A stretch of DNA of 26,302 bases from Rhizaria sp. SCN 62-66 (taxonomy: Eukaryota; Rhizaria, unplaced). Location: contig MEDY01000410.1 in the NCBI GenBank assembly GCA_001724265.1, positions 1 through 26,302 of the forward strand. Reading direction: 5' to 3'. The translations under genes and the position numbers were made by a program. Below, in pieces: positions 1 through 9,761 of this stretch; position 1 is the stretch's first letter, and each line of letters starts with the position of its first letter. Under the pieces are notes generated by a model. It was not told the DNA's origin, made no database searches, and worked only from the letters and a program-made list of their open reading frames with translations.

Positions 1-1862
1 GCGGCGGCCGCGGCGGCCGCGGCGGCGGCCGAGGGCGAGCGCGAGCGCAGGCCCGAGGGCCCGCCGTTGGGCCCGCCGCTGCCGCCCGCACCGCCGCTGG
101 CGCCGCAGTGCGGCGAGGCCGGCGCCGGGGCCGAGCAGCGCGGGCACCGGCCGCTCACGCTGAGGGAGTACATCGGCACGCGCACGGCCGAGCTGGCGCG
201 CGCGGCAGCTGCGGCAGCGGCGGCGGCCGCAGTCGCCAGACGGACATCCGCATCAACGCCACTGGTGCCGTAGCCGCTGCCATACGCGCCGTCGGCGCCG
301 GCGGACGCGGGGTCGAGGCCCGGACTGCTGTGGCTGTTGTACGCGGCGGCCGCGGCGGCCGCGGCGGCGGCGGCGGCGCGCGGCGACGGCACCGGGACCG
401 GCGTCGCGGCCAGGATCGCGCTGCGCGGGTGACCGAGGGCGCCGCGTGTACCCGCGGAGCCCTTGCCGGTGCCCGCGGAACCCGTGGAGGTGCTGTAGGA
501 GTGGGTGCGGGCGGCGCGCTGCTCGGCCGCGGCAGCTGCGGCGGGGGCGGTTGCGGCCGCGGCGGCGGTGACGGCAGCGGCGGCGGCGGCGGCGGAGGCG
601 GCCACGGCGGCGGCCGCAGCAGCGACGGCGGGGGACATGCTCATGTTCATGCTGTTGCTGCTGCTGCTGGAGAGGCCCAGTGCGTGGTGCCCGTCGGTCG
701 CAGCGTCGCCGTTGTAAGTGCTCGAAGGGTACTTACGGAGACCCGAGGTATTTACACTTCCATCGCCGCTGTTGGTGTAAGTAGCGCCGGCGGTGGGGGA
801 CGGCGACGGGTGCTGGCTGCCGCCAGTGTAAGTACCCGTCGCCGAATTGTAAGGGGCGGCGGGGGAGCCCACCTGCATGTGCGATAGGCCGCCGAAAGCC
901 CCTCCACTCCCGAAAGTGGAGAGGCGCTGCTGCTGCTGAAACTGCTGGCCGCGAGCGCCGGCGCCCGCGCTGGCGCTGGAGGTGCTGTTCAGTGCGTTGT
1001 TGGCGCTGTTGTTGTTGTTGGTGTTGTTGCTGTTGGCCAGAGCAGCGGAGCTAGGAGAGAGAGGGAAGGGCGCGAAGAGGGTGTCGTTGTCGCTGTCGCC
1101 GCCCATCAGAGCGTCAAAGTCGAGCTGCACGCCGTTGGGAGCAGCGCCAGTGTTTACGTTAGCACGCTCCTCAGCAGCAAAGCGGTTGTTGGCATTGTCA
1201 GCAGTCGTCTGCGTGTTGTTCTCGTTATCCTGAGCGGCAGCGTTAGCGTTGACTGGAGCGCTGGCGTTAACGTTGCTGGTGCTGTCAACGCGCTGCACAA
1301 TGGCGGACAGCGCAGTGCGCGAGGCGGTCATGGCGCGTGACAGCAAACCACTCAAGCCACCGCCGCTCGTCGAGCTAGAACTCGAGCTCGAGTTGGCATT
1401 GGCAGAGTTGGTAGTGTTGCCGCCGCCGCTGTTGTTGTTGTTGCTGTTGTTAGACTGCGAGACCGAGGCCGAAGGCGCGCGTGTGATGTGCGCGGCAAAC
1501 GCAGCGAGGTTGTTGCTCATGGGGCCGCCGTAGCGCACGCGGTCCGCGTTGGCGTCGTCCTCGATGTCGGTCGCGCTGGCACTGGGGTTCACCTCGCTCC
1601 CGTCTTCATCGGAGTAATCGCCGGCACCAGCGAAGGCAGCGCTGTCTGCGCTGCCCGCGCCCGCGTCCGCGCCGCCGGCCCCTGCCGAGGGCGTGGCGCC
1701 GGACGCTGCGTTGAGAGTGGAGCGGGTGGGGATGCCGGTGCCCATGACGGGGGGCGAGGCCGCGGCCACGACGACGGGCAAACCGGGCTGCGCGGGGGTG
1801 CCGGCGTCGTCGAACGCGGCCAGCAGCTGCGAGGCGCGCTTCGAGCGCTGCGAGAATGACAT
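1..1862 (-). CDS. Low-complexity Ser/Ala/Asn-rich protein, C-terminus cut by window edge
   Basis: An open frame runs on the minus strand from the ATG at 1862-1860 to the left edge without a stop, about 620 codons. It begins MSFSQRSKRASQLLAAFDDA. It then has an acidic patch (DYSDEDGSE, then TDIEDDANAD), Asn/Ser runs near 1380-1455, and a helical-looking island (LSGLLSRAMTASRTALSAIV) near 1300-1360. Next come an acidic/hydrophobic island (VQLDFDALMGGDSDNDTLF) near 1080-1140, Asn and Gln runs near 920-1030, repeated Thr-Tyr motifs near 720-850, and Ala runs near 180-640. Close to the edge is RVPMYSLSVSGRCPRCSAP followed by HCG, a possible half of a zinc ribbon. Gln, Asn and Ala runs fall in one frame throughout, which supports this strand against the antisense frames. 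No family is recognised. The start is the first plausible ATG, but no in-frame stop was found just upstream, so a longer N-terminus or an upstream exon is possible. Confidence 0.72.
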   Translation of the reverse strand, partial: MSFSQRSKRASQLLAAFDDAGTPAQPGLPVVVAAASPPVMGTGIPTRSTLNAASGATPSAGAGGADAGAGSADSAAFAGAGDYSDEDGSEVNPSASATDIEDDANADRVRYGGPMSNNLAAFAAHITRAPSASVSQSNNSNNNNSGGGNTTNSANANSSSSSSSTSGGGLSGLLSRAMTASRTALSAIVQRVDSTSNVNASAPVNANAAAQDNENNTQTTADNANNRFAAEERANVNTGAAPNGVQLDFDALMGGDSDNDTLFAPFPLSPSSAALANSNNTNNNNSANNALNSTSSASAGAGARGQQFQQQQRLSTFGSGGAFGGLSHMQVGSPAAPYNSATGTYTGGSQHPSPSPTAGATYTNSGDGSVNTSGLRKYPSSTYNGDAATDGHHALGLSSSSSNSMNMSMSPAVAAAAAAVAASAAAAAAAVTAAAAATAPAAAAAAEQRAARTHSYSTSTGSAGTGKGSAGTRGALGHPRSAILAATPVPVPSPRAAAAAAAAAAAAYNSHSSPGLDPASAGADGAYGSGYGTSGVDADVRLATAAAAAAAAAARASSAVRVPMYSLSVSGRCPRCSAPAPASPHCGASGGAGGSGGPNGGPSGLRSRSPSAAAAAAAAA

Positions 1863-2726
1863 GCGGGGCCACGCAGAGCGCTGGAGCGGCGGGGCAGCAG
1901 GGATTGCAGATTGACAGCGAGGGGAGGTTGGGTGGGAGCGAACAGAGCCTTGGCGCTCGGTATACAAAGTGCTTAGATCTGCGAGTAATGAATTGCGACT
2001 GTTCTTAACTGTGCGCGGCAGAAAATCTTTGTTTTATCCGGTTTCTGTTTGATTGAATTCGGTTAAACGGATGAAATCTAGATTTGTGGGGTGGGAAGGA
2101 GTCGAAGAGTGGTGTGAGATTTAAGGGGGATCCGAAAACACACTTGCATAAACACGTTTAGCGCAGAATCATAATATTTGTAAAGAAACATGGCGAAAAT
2201 TCATGTAAACGCTATAATGAACGCATTGGCCTTTTCTAAATCCCGATAATCTTACTTCAGGAATCGCCATCGAAATCAGGGCCACTTGCTCGCGCCCTCA
2301 TACAAATCTAGCTATCTGACAGCGCAGTCGCAGTTTGTCACTGAAGCAACTTTTGCATCCATATAACAATCTGCTATGAAGGTATGGCTTTGATGAAAAG
2401 TGAATGTATTCAATACTTGTTTAATAGAAGAAAGATTCGGTGCTGTGGGTGTCCGACCTCCGTCAGTATACCACTAGAAGAAAATATCTGCAGCCGGCAG
2501 AGTAACTCAGTCGTAGTGCTTTGCGTGACAAGAGAGGCGACGGAACACGTGAAAATTGAAAGAAAGAGAGAAATTGCGTATCATATAATATTGTTTCGTT
2601 GACATTTTTTTTACTTTTGATTTTGTTCAAAACATAAAATAAACAAAATAAAGCGACAAACACCCTTGTTGACTAGCGTGTCAAATGCAAGAGAGCAGTC
2701 GCGTGTTACAGCAGCCTTCTGCTTGC
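1863..2726. other. AT-rich intergenic region
   Basis: This stretch of about 860 bases lies between two minus-strand genes. It should hold the 5-prime flank of the left gene and the 3-prime flank of the giant membrane-protein gene. Composition falls sharply from the GC-rich coding level, with T-rich and A-rich stretches near 2600-2660. Short open frames here (for example 2384-2602 plus and 2463-2663 minus) have no recognisable protein character. I see no clear AATAAA on the minus strand just downstream of the stop at 2727, and no RNA gene. Confidence 0.6.
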
Positions 2727-5700
2727 TTAGACGTTGGACTCGGCGGCCTCGAGCGGGATGGGCTGGTACTCGGCATTCTTGCGCGCCGCGATGGCGAGCT
2801 TGACGCGGTACGCGCCGTAGAGCAGCGCGAGCAGCACGGCGACCGAGACGAGCACCTTAAGCAGCACAGCACCAACACTGGAGCCGGCGTCAGCGCTCTT
2901 GTTGGCAGCGGCGGCCTCACTGGCGGTCGCGGTGGCGGCCTCGGCCTCAGTCTCGGCAAACATCATGAAGCCGGGCTGGAACGCCATGCCGGGCAGCGCG
3001 GCAGCACCCGTCGCCGGAGTAGCAGCAGCAGTGTTGGCGGCGGCGGGGGAGCCGATGCCGAAAGCGGCCATGGCGTTGTTGTTCATCGCGAGGTTGGCCT
3101 TGGCGTACGACGCCTGCGTCGCCAGCGCGCCGGCGCCGGGGCCCATGAAGGGCGCGGCGGCGGCGGCGGCGGGCTTCGCAGTGGAGGCGGCGCCGGCAGC
3201 GGGGGCGGGGGCGGTCGGGTGGGGAGCGAAGGCCGCGTTCATAGCGAGGTTGGACTTAGCGTAAGCAGCCTGAGTGGCCATCGCGTTCGCGCCGGCGGCA
3301 GCGACACCAGTGGCGCCGGCGCCAGAGGCGGCGGGGGCGACGGTGTAAGCCGCGGTAGCCTGCTTGTTCATGGCGGCGTTGGTGGCCATGTACGTCGCGC
3401 CGAACGCGCCGACATCGACCAGCTGCGCGGTCGCCTCGGCGTCCTTGGCAGCAGAGCCCTTGTTGGCCTTGCTGGCGGCCTTGGCGTCGGCCTTGGCCTG
3501 CTTCTGCTGCTTCTCGAACGCCTGCTGCGCCTTAATCACGGAGACGATGTCGAGCACCTGGTTCGCGAGCGCGTCGATGGCACCCGCGGCCGACTTGGCG
3601 GCGGCCGTGGACGCCTTGTCCGCGCCGGGCGTCACCGACACGTCGTGGGTACGCGTGACGACGGCGTCGGAACTCGTGGTGTTGTTGGCGCCGACGCTGG
3701 CGCTGCGGGCCTTGACCTCGGACTTGATCTCGCCGCCCTTGGCCGCAGCGGCCGCCTTGACATCAGCGGCCTGCTGCTTGACAGTTGCAGCAAAGTCCTT
3801 GGCCTGCGCGGCGACGTCTGCGCCGAGCTGCTTGCCGGCCGCCTTAAGTTCCTCCTTGGCCGCCGCGAACTGCGCCTTGACCGGGTTCGCGCCAGTCGCG
3901 GTCGCGTTGGTTGCGCCGTGCGTGGTGTTGGCAGCGGCGATGGGAGCGGGCATGATGACGGTTTCCTTGACGGCCACGGCGCCGTCCTTGCCCGCGGCGG
4001 CCGCGGCCTCGGCGCCCGAGGCCAGCTGCGCGCTGAAGAGCTTGAACTGCGCGGCAACGGCGCCCGCGACGCCCGCAATGTGCGCGGCAGCGGCCTTGGC
4101 GGCAGGGCTAGCCTCGGGCTCAGCGGCATCGACAGCGGTCTCAGTCTCGGCGGCAGTGACGGCGGCAGCGGCAGCGTCCTTGTTCTCAGCGTTGGCCTTG
4201 TTGTAAGCCTGGCTGGCCTTGGCCTTAGCAGCGATGCTGCGGGCCTCGGCAGCGGCGTCGGCATGCCATTGCGCGACCGCGGCAGACACGGCGTTGACGC
4301 TGGTGGTCAGCGCGGCGACGGCCGAGTCGAGCTGGGCCTCGGCGCCGGCCTTGGCGGCGTCGGCGCCGGCGCTGGCCCCAGCCGCGGCGGAGTGCGCGGC
4401 GGACTTGGTGGCCGCGGCGGCCGAGTCGACGCCGCCCTTGGCATCGGCCGCGGCGGCTGTAGCGGCGGAAAGCAGCGCAGTGAGGCCCTGCTGCGTGGCG
4501 GTGAGGCGCTTCGACAGCTCGGACACCGTCGCCGCGTCGTTGACTGGGTCAACGTCGGACTCGGACTCGAGGAGAGTGGTGGTCGCGGAGGCAGAAGCCG
4601 AGGCAGAGGCAGAGTCGAGGGCATCGGCGGCGGCGCGCATGGCGTTCGCGGCAGTGGCGGCGACACCGGGGGTCGCGTCGGCGGCGAACTGGCGGGCCTG
4701 AGAAAAACAAGAAACGAAGTGAAAAGATACAGAATGACATAAATGAGCTTAAAGTGCATAAACGTCGGAATCATCGTGTAAAAATAAGTTGTGTTACTAG
4801 ACCCAGACAAAAACAAACAAATATATTTAAATAAGTCCGCAGTTAATGCACATAGATATATATATCGCTTCAGTTGGAGTTATTCCGTACCTGGCGGAGG
4901 TAGTGCTTGGCGGCCTCGGTGGCGGGGGTGGCGCCGTCCTTCTTCTCCTTCTTCTCGATCTTGGCCAGCGCGGCGTCCAAATCAGCCACAGCGTCCGACT
5001 TCCCGGTCAGCTTGGCCGTGATCCTGCCCTCGACGGCGTCGGCCTTGGCGCGGACCTTATCGGCCGCGCTGGACAGCTTGTCGGCGGCCTTGGACGCGAC
5101 GTCACGCTTGGCCGCAGTCGCGGAGTCAGCGGCCTCCTCGTCCGCAGCAACATCGTCCTCAGCCTCAGCGTCAGCACCAGTATTCGACGTGGCGCCGGAC
5201 TCGGCGGCGGTCACGGTGGACTGCTTCTGCTTGTCGGCGGCGGCGGCAATATTGGCGGCCTTGACGGCCTCGATCACCGCGGTGAACTGCGGCACGTCCG
5301 CGGTGCCAAGCCACTCACGCATCTTCGCGCCCGCCTTGGAGCCCTTTAGCTTGGCCACGGCCACGTCGAGGCTCGCGTTGTCGGCGGCAGCCTTGGCCTC
5401 GGCGTCGGACTCTGACTCGGAGTACTTGGGGATCGCAGAGCCGGAGCCGGCCATGTACTTAGAGTAGTCGAAGGGACCCTTGGAGTCCACGGCGGCGCCC
5501 TTAGACGACGCCTCGGAATACTTAGTCGCGCCAGAGGCGGACGCGCCGGCCATGTACTTAGAGTAGTCGAACGCAGCGGCACCAGAAGCGGAGGCACCCT
5601 TAGACTTCTCGCTGGCCTTGACGTCGCCGCCCTTAGACTGGGCCTTAGATGTGGCGGCGGCGGCGTACTGCGAGACGAAGGCCTGCCAGTCGCCGTTAGC

Positions 5701-8700
5701 GCCAGCGGGGGAAGAGCTCTCAGCGAGAGTCACAGTGGCGGGGCCAGCGGCAGCAGCGTCAGCATCGACGTCAGCGGCAGCCTTCTTGTCCTTCTTATCC
5801 TTCTTGCCCTTAGAAGAAGCCTTCTTGTACTCGGCCTCGGTCTCCTTGGACTCGGTGGCGACGGTACTCGTGGTGGCACCCGCGGGGGGACCCATGGTGA
5901 AGCCCTTGGTGTAGACGCTCCAGTCGAAGCCGCCACCGGCACCCATACCGGGGAAACCGCCGGCAGGCATGCCAGGGAACCCACCGGGGCCCATGGCGCC
6001 GGCGCCGGAAGTAAAGCCGCCGCCGGCAGCGGCGCCGGCGCCGGTCTTGGCGAAGGAGCCCGTGCTGGGGGTGAAGGAAGCCCAGGGCGCGGCGGCGCCG
6101 GCGTCGTCGTCGTCGGCAGAGCCGGGCACGCCCGTGGCCACAGAGGCCTCGAACTTGGCGCGGAAGTCACCGCCCTAACAATAGCAAAAGGGAAAAGATT
6201 GCGAGGATATATTTGAGTATGATGTTAAAACATAAGTATTTCGGTATAATAAGTGATAGTGAAAAAAATAAAAATAATAGTATCAAGACATGTTCATCAA
6301 AAAGAGTTATATCCTGTTGCGTCGTTACGTACCTGACCGGGGCGGGCAGCGGCGGCAGCGGCGGCGTCGGCGGCGGCGGTCGACACAGACGGGCGCTGGC
6401 AGCCAGCAATCTCACCGAAACCGATGTAGCCCTTCAGCGTCGGCTTCTCAGCCTCATCGGCCTCAGCGACAGCCTCGGAGTCAGCATTCTTGGCGCTCTT
6501 GGCGCTCTTGCCCTTCTTCTTGTTGGCCTTGTCTTTGTGCTCGTGGAAGCTGTTGCGGTATGTGATGAGCGTGTAGTAGGCCTCCAGCAGCGGCTGGCCC
6601 AGGCCAATCACCTTGGAGTCGACGTAGGCAAGCACGGCGCGCGCGCTCTCAGCGGTGTCCTTCGCCTCGGCCTCCGCGGCAGCAGCAGCCTCGGCAGCGG
6701 CGGCGGCCTCAGCCTCGGCAGCAGCGGCGGCCTCAGCGTCAGCGTCAGTGCCAGCGGCGACGGCGGCGGTGGCGTCGGGGGCGACCATAGACGCGGTGGG
6801 GCCGGAGAGGAAGCTCGACCAGTCGAACCCGGCCATCGCGCCGCCGCCCGCAGTGGCGCCGGCGCCGACACCAGCGCCAGCGCCGGGGACGAAGCCAGAC
6901 CAGTCAAACGCACCGCCCGCAGCAGCACCGGCGCCGATGCCAGCGCCAGCAGCGGGAGCGGCGGGGGCAGGGGCCATGGTAGCCTCGGTGTTAGAGTAGG
7001 CCGTAGCCTTGGCAGACTTGGCCGCAGACTTGCTGCTGGACTTGGTGGAACGGGTATGCTTGCGCGTGGCGGCGTCCGCGGCGACGGGCTTGCGGCGGCG
7101 GATCATGAGCTTGTTGCCCGAGCCCGACTCGCACATGGCGTCAGGCACCACGGGCAGGTATTGCGCCGCCGTCAGTACGAGGCGGATGGGCTGGGACTGG
7201 CCATGCGCGTGGCCCACGCCGCCCTCGTCGCCGTCGAAGCGGTCGGTGGCGTACGTAGGCGCAAACACAGAGCTGGACTCAGCAGTCTCAGCAGTCTCGG
7301 ACTCAGTGGACTCGGCCGCGATAGTGTTCTTGCTGTTCTTGGCGTTCTTAGCATTCTTGGCGTTCTTAGACTTCTTATTGGAAGTACCCTTAGAGCCCTT
7401 GGAGCGTTTGGCAGCACCCTTAGACTTCTTACCGCTCTTGTTGTTGAACTTGAACTTGACCTCAGACTCCGCGGCGACGGTGACGTGGGCCGGAGACTTG
7501 CCGGACGCGGGCGCTGCGAGGATGCTGTCCAACTCGCTGGTCAGCATCGCGAGCCCGGTCTCGGTGGCCGCGACGGGCGCCGAGCCCTCGGCGAAGACGA
7601 TCTGGAGGTCACCGTCGTCGGCGTCCTCAGTCTCAACGTCGACCTCGGAGTCATCGGCCTCCTCGGCCTCATCGGCCTGCTGCTGCTGCTGCTGCTCCTT
7701 GTGGGAGAGCGTGCGTCCACGGACGAAGACAGAGATAGTCGGCCAGTTGATCGCGTCGGCGCCGTACTTGTCGAACGGGTTGCAGCTCTCGCCGCCCCAG
7801 AACGTCGACGGCACGCGCTCGCTGGGGAAGTTGTCCCCGACGGCCTTGCGCAGCGCTTTGATCACGGCGGCGTGGATGGGCGCCGGTAGCGACAGCGCGG
7901 GCGCCGCGACGTCGATCACGCCTACGGCGGGCGTCTCGGCGTCGCAGTGCGCGTGCAGCGCCTCGAGCGCGGCCGCGAAAACCGACACGGGGGCGGGGGA
8001 AGTCTCAGTGCCCATGCCGGCGCCCATGCCGCCGCCCATGGCAGCGGCACCGCCCATCCACTTGGAGGAGAAGGCGGCGAAACCACCGGCGCCGGACATA
8101 AACCCACCAGCGCCAGCGCCAGAGCTAGAGTCGGCGGCGGCGTCGGCGCCCTTGGTGGAGGCGAGCGGGGAGACAGTGGGGGTAACAGGGCCGGCGCCGA
8201 CGCCGAAGCCCGAGCCGACGGAGAACTGGTGCCAGTCGGGGATCGAGTCGGCCGCGGGCATGGCGCCGGCGCCAGAGGCAGCGGGGTCAGAGCTAGATTT
8301 AGCCTTGTCATCGTCTACAGAGGCGGGCAGGTTGTCGTTGTAGATGAGGCCCGGGTAGAAGAGCGACTGGGAGCCGACGGCGATGTCGACGATCTCGACG
8401 GCGAGCTTGGAGCTGAGGTAGCGCGAGAAAACCGCAGCTGACGCCACGCAGTGCGCCGAGTGGGGGCGCACGGCGCTCACCATGGGCGCGAAGTCAAAGT
8501 CGCCCTCGGTAACACCGTCGTCGTGAGCGTCCTTCTTGACTTCGTCGTCGTCGTTGTTGGCAACGGCGGCAGCGGCGGCGGTCTTCTTAGACTTCTTGGA
8601 GCGCTTCTTGACGTGGGCGGGATTAGCGCCGCCGATGTCGAGGGAGCCGTGGGCGCGCGCGCCGTTACCAGCGACAGCAGCATCAGCGTTGTTGTTGTTG

Positions 8701-9761
8701 TCGGAAACAAGAGCATCCCAGCCGCAAGTGTGGATGCCGTAGGTAGTGGCGTCGACGCCCTTGGCCTTCTTGCCATCCTTGCCATCCTTGCTGTCAGCAG
8801 CCGCCGTAGACTCAGCGTCAGCATCAGCGTCACCGTCAGCCTTGCTCTTCTTGTCCTGCTTCTTGCCGTCCGCGGCGGCGGCGGCGGCCGAGTCCGCCAG
8901 CGCCTTGTGCTGCTGCTTGACGGCGTCGACAGCGCTCGGTGCGACAGAGCGGTCGGCAGCCAGCGTTGCCTTGTCACCGGGGCCCAGCGCGGACTGGATC
9001 GAGTGCACGATCGCCTCGAACACGGCCTTCTCGCTGCCCGCTGCCGCGGACTTGTCCTCCTTCTTCACAGCCGGCGTATCAGCGGCAGCGGCAGTGGCGG
9101 GGGCAGCGGTGGCATCAGTGGCAGTGGCGTCGTCAGCGGCGTCAGGAGCGTCAGCCTCGGCGTACTTGGCGACCGAGGGCGCGATGCCCAGCACGCCGGT
9201 CTGACTGGCGCCCGCGACGCCCTCGCAGGTAAACGCGGCGCCGTCGGCCGCGCCGACCGAGAGAAACGCGGCGGCGGCGGCGGGCGGGCCGGCGGCCTTG
9301 GAGCCCTTAGTGGCGAGGCCGATGTCGGCGGCGCAGGCGACGCCGGCCATGCGCTGCGACTTGTACTGCGCAACATGGATCTTGTCGTTCGCACCCGTGT
9401 CACACTTCAAAGAGCGAGACGTAGACTTATCGTTGGGCTTGTTGGCGGTGGGCGCGTGCTTGAAGCAGTTAAGCGCGGCGTCGCCAGCGACTGCGGCGCC
9501 CGAGATGGTCGAATCGAGCGCGAGGTCGTGGACCTGCCCGTCAACGGTCACGGGCACGACGTAGTGTGCGTCGGCTAGCGGAGACGCGCCGTCGGCGGAG
9601 AGCGACGCATGCAGCTGCTTCTGCAGCGGCACGGAAACCGAGGCCGTGGGGACCTTATTGCTGGCACCGGAGGCTGCGGCGGAGACGAAGGCGGAGTGGC
9701 CGTTGGAGTAGAGGAAAAGCGCAGCGAGGAGCGCCACGTAGCGCGTAATCACGCGAGTCAT
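2727..9761 (-). CDS. Giant type I membrane protein with degenerate pepsin-like (A1) fold; 3 exons
   Basis: Exons 9761-6333, 6174-4891 and 4697-2727 join in phase 0 to give about 2227 residues. The start is the ATG at 9761, beginning MTRVITRYVALLAALFLYSN, a good signal peptide. Pepsin-like landmarks appear in the correct order but widely spaced: the first-lobe Asp motif ALDSTISG (D83), GVLGIAP (~185), GSLDIGG (~375), VEIVDIAVGSQSLF (~470), the second-lobe Asp motif GVIDVAAPALSLP (D617), LGQPLLEAYYTL (~1055) and YIGFGEIAGC (~1110). All ten cysteines lie in exon 1 near these landmarks. Both catalytic Asp residues remain, but DTG/DSG has become DST and DVA, so I infer a pseudoprotease. Exon 2 carries FD(W/Y)S repeats. 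Exon 3 is an Ala-rich helix with N-glycosylation sequons, then a membrane span (~2800-2880 nt) and a short tail with YQPI. The layout is BACE/yapsin-like. Gene joining is well supported; the family assignment is moderate. Confidence 0.75.
2757..2768 (-). other. YxxPhi sorting-type motif YQPI in the cytoplasmic tail
   Basis: The tail after the single membrane span ends AEYQPIPLEAAESNV-stop. YQPI fits the Tyr-x-x-hydrophobic signal bound by AP adaptor mu subunits, in a short tail where such motifs usually act. The motif is seen directly. Its function is inferred from its position, about 20 residues from the end of the span. Confidence 0.5.
3070..3300 (-). repeat. Duplicated ATQAxYAKxNLAMN module in exon 3
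   Basis: Two copies in the Ala-rich lumenal stalk read ATQAAYAKSNLAMN (about 3238-3290) and ATQASYAKANLAMN (about 3076-3130). They are separated by an Ala/Pro linker containing PFMGPGAG. A weaker third relative (TYMATNAAMNKQATAAY) lies near 3350-3400. The nucleotide sequences are similar, consistent with internal duplication. Function is not known. Confidence 0.75.
4698..4890 (-). other. Intron 2 of giant membrane-protein gene (193 nt)
   Basis: The donor reads CGCCAG|GTACGGAATAAC at 4890 and the acceptor reads CTTGTTTTTCTCAG|GCC at 4698, with a strong pyrimidine tract. It is phase 0. Splicing joins AAKHYLRQ to ARQFAADATPG. The intron is clearly AT-rich between GC-rich exons. Confidence 0.88.
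5408..5577 (-). repeat. 33-residue tandem repeat with FDYSKYMAG core
   Basis: Two adjacent copies, 99 bases apart, encode FDYSKYMAGASASGATKYSE and FDYSKYMAGSGSAIPKYSE, each followed by an Ala/Ser-rich stretch. Related single modules lie elsewhere in the same protein: FDWSVY (~5911-5934), NGDWQAF (~5674-5697), FDWSGF (~6892-6918), FDWSSF (~6812-6838) and PDWHQF (~8223-8246). The nucleotide sequence of the two cores is nearly identical, which suggests recent duplication. Confidence 0.85.
6175..6332 (-). other. Intron 1 of giant membrane-protein gene (158 nt)
   Basis: The donor reads CAG|GTACGTAACG at 6332 and the acceptor reads TTGCTATTGTTAG|GGC at 6175. It is phase 0 and AT-rich against GC-rich flanking exons. 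Removing it joins the end of exon 1 (AARPGQ) to GGDFRAKFEASVATGVPG with the frame kept. Without splicing, exon 1 would stop after a few non-conserved residues. Confidence 0.88.

Noticed and set aside
108-887. Plus-strand Gly/Arg-rich frame of 259 codons at the left edge
   Set aside because: It is antisense to the minus-strand gene, whose Gln, Asn, Ser and Ala runs all fall in one frame. The minus frame has no stop in the window, so it is easily missed.
2685-4742. Long plus-strand frame of 685 codons opposite exon 3 of the giant gene
   Set aside because: It is an antisense shadow of GC-rich Ala-coding DNA: Gly/Arg-rich, no domains. The minus strand has the membrane span, sequons, splice sites and consistent repeats.
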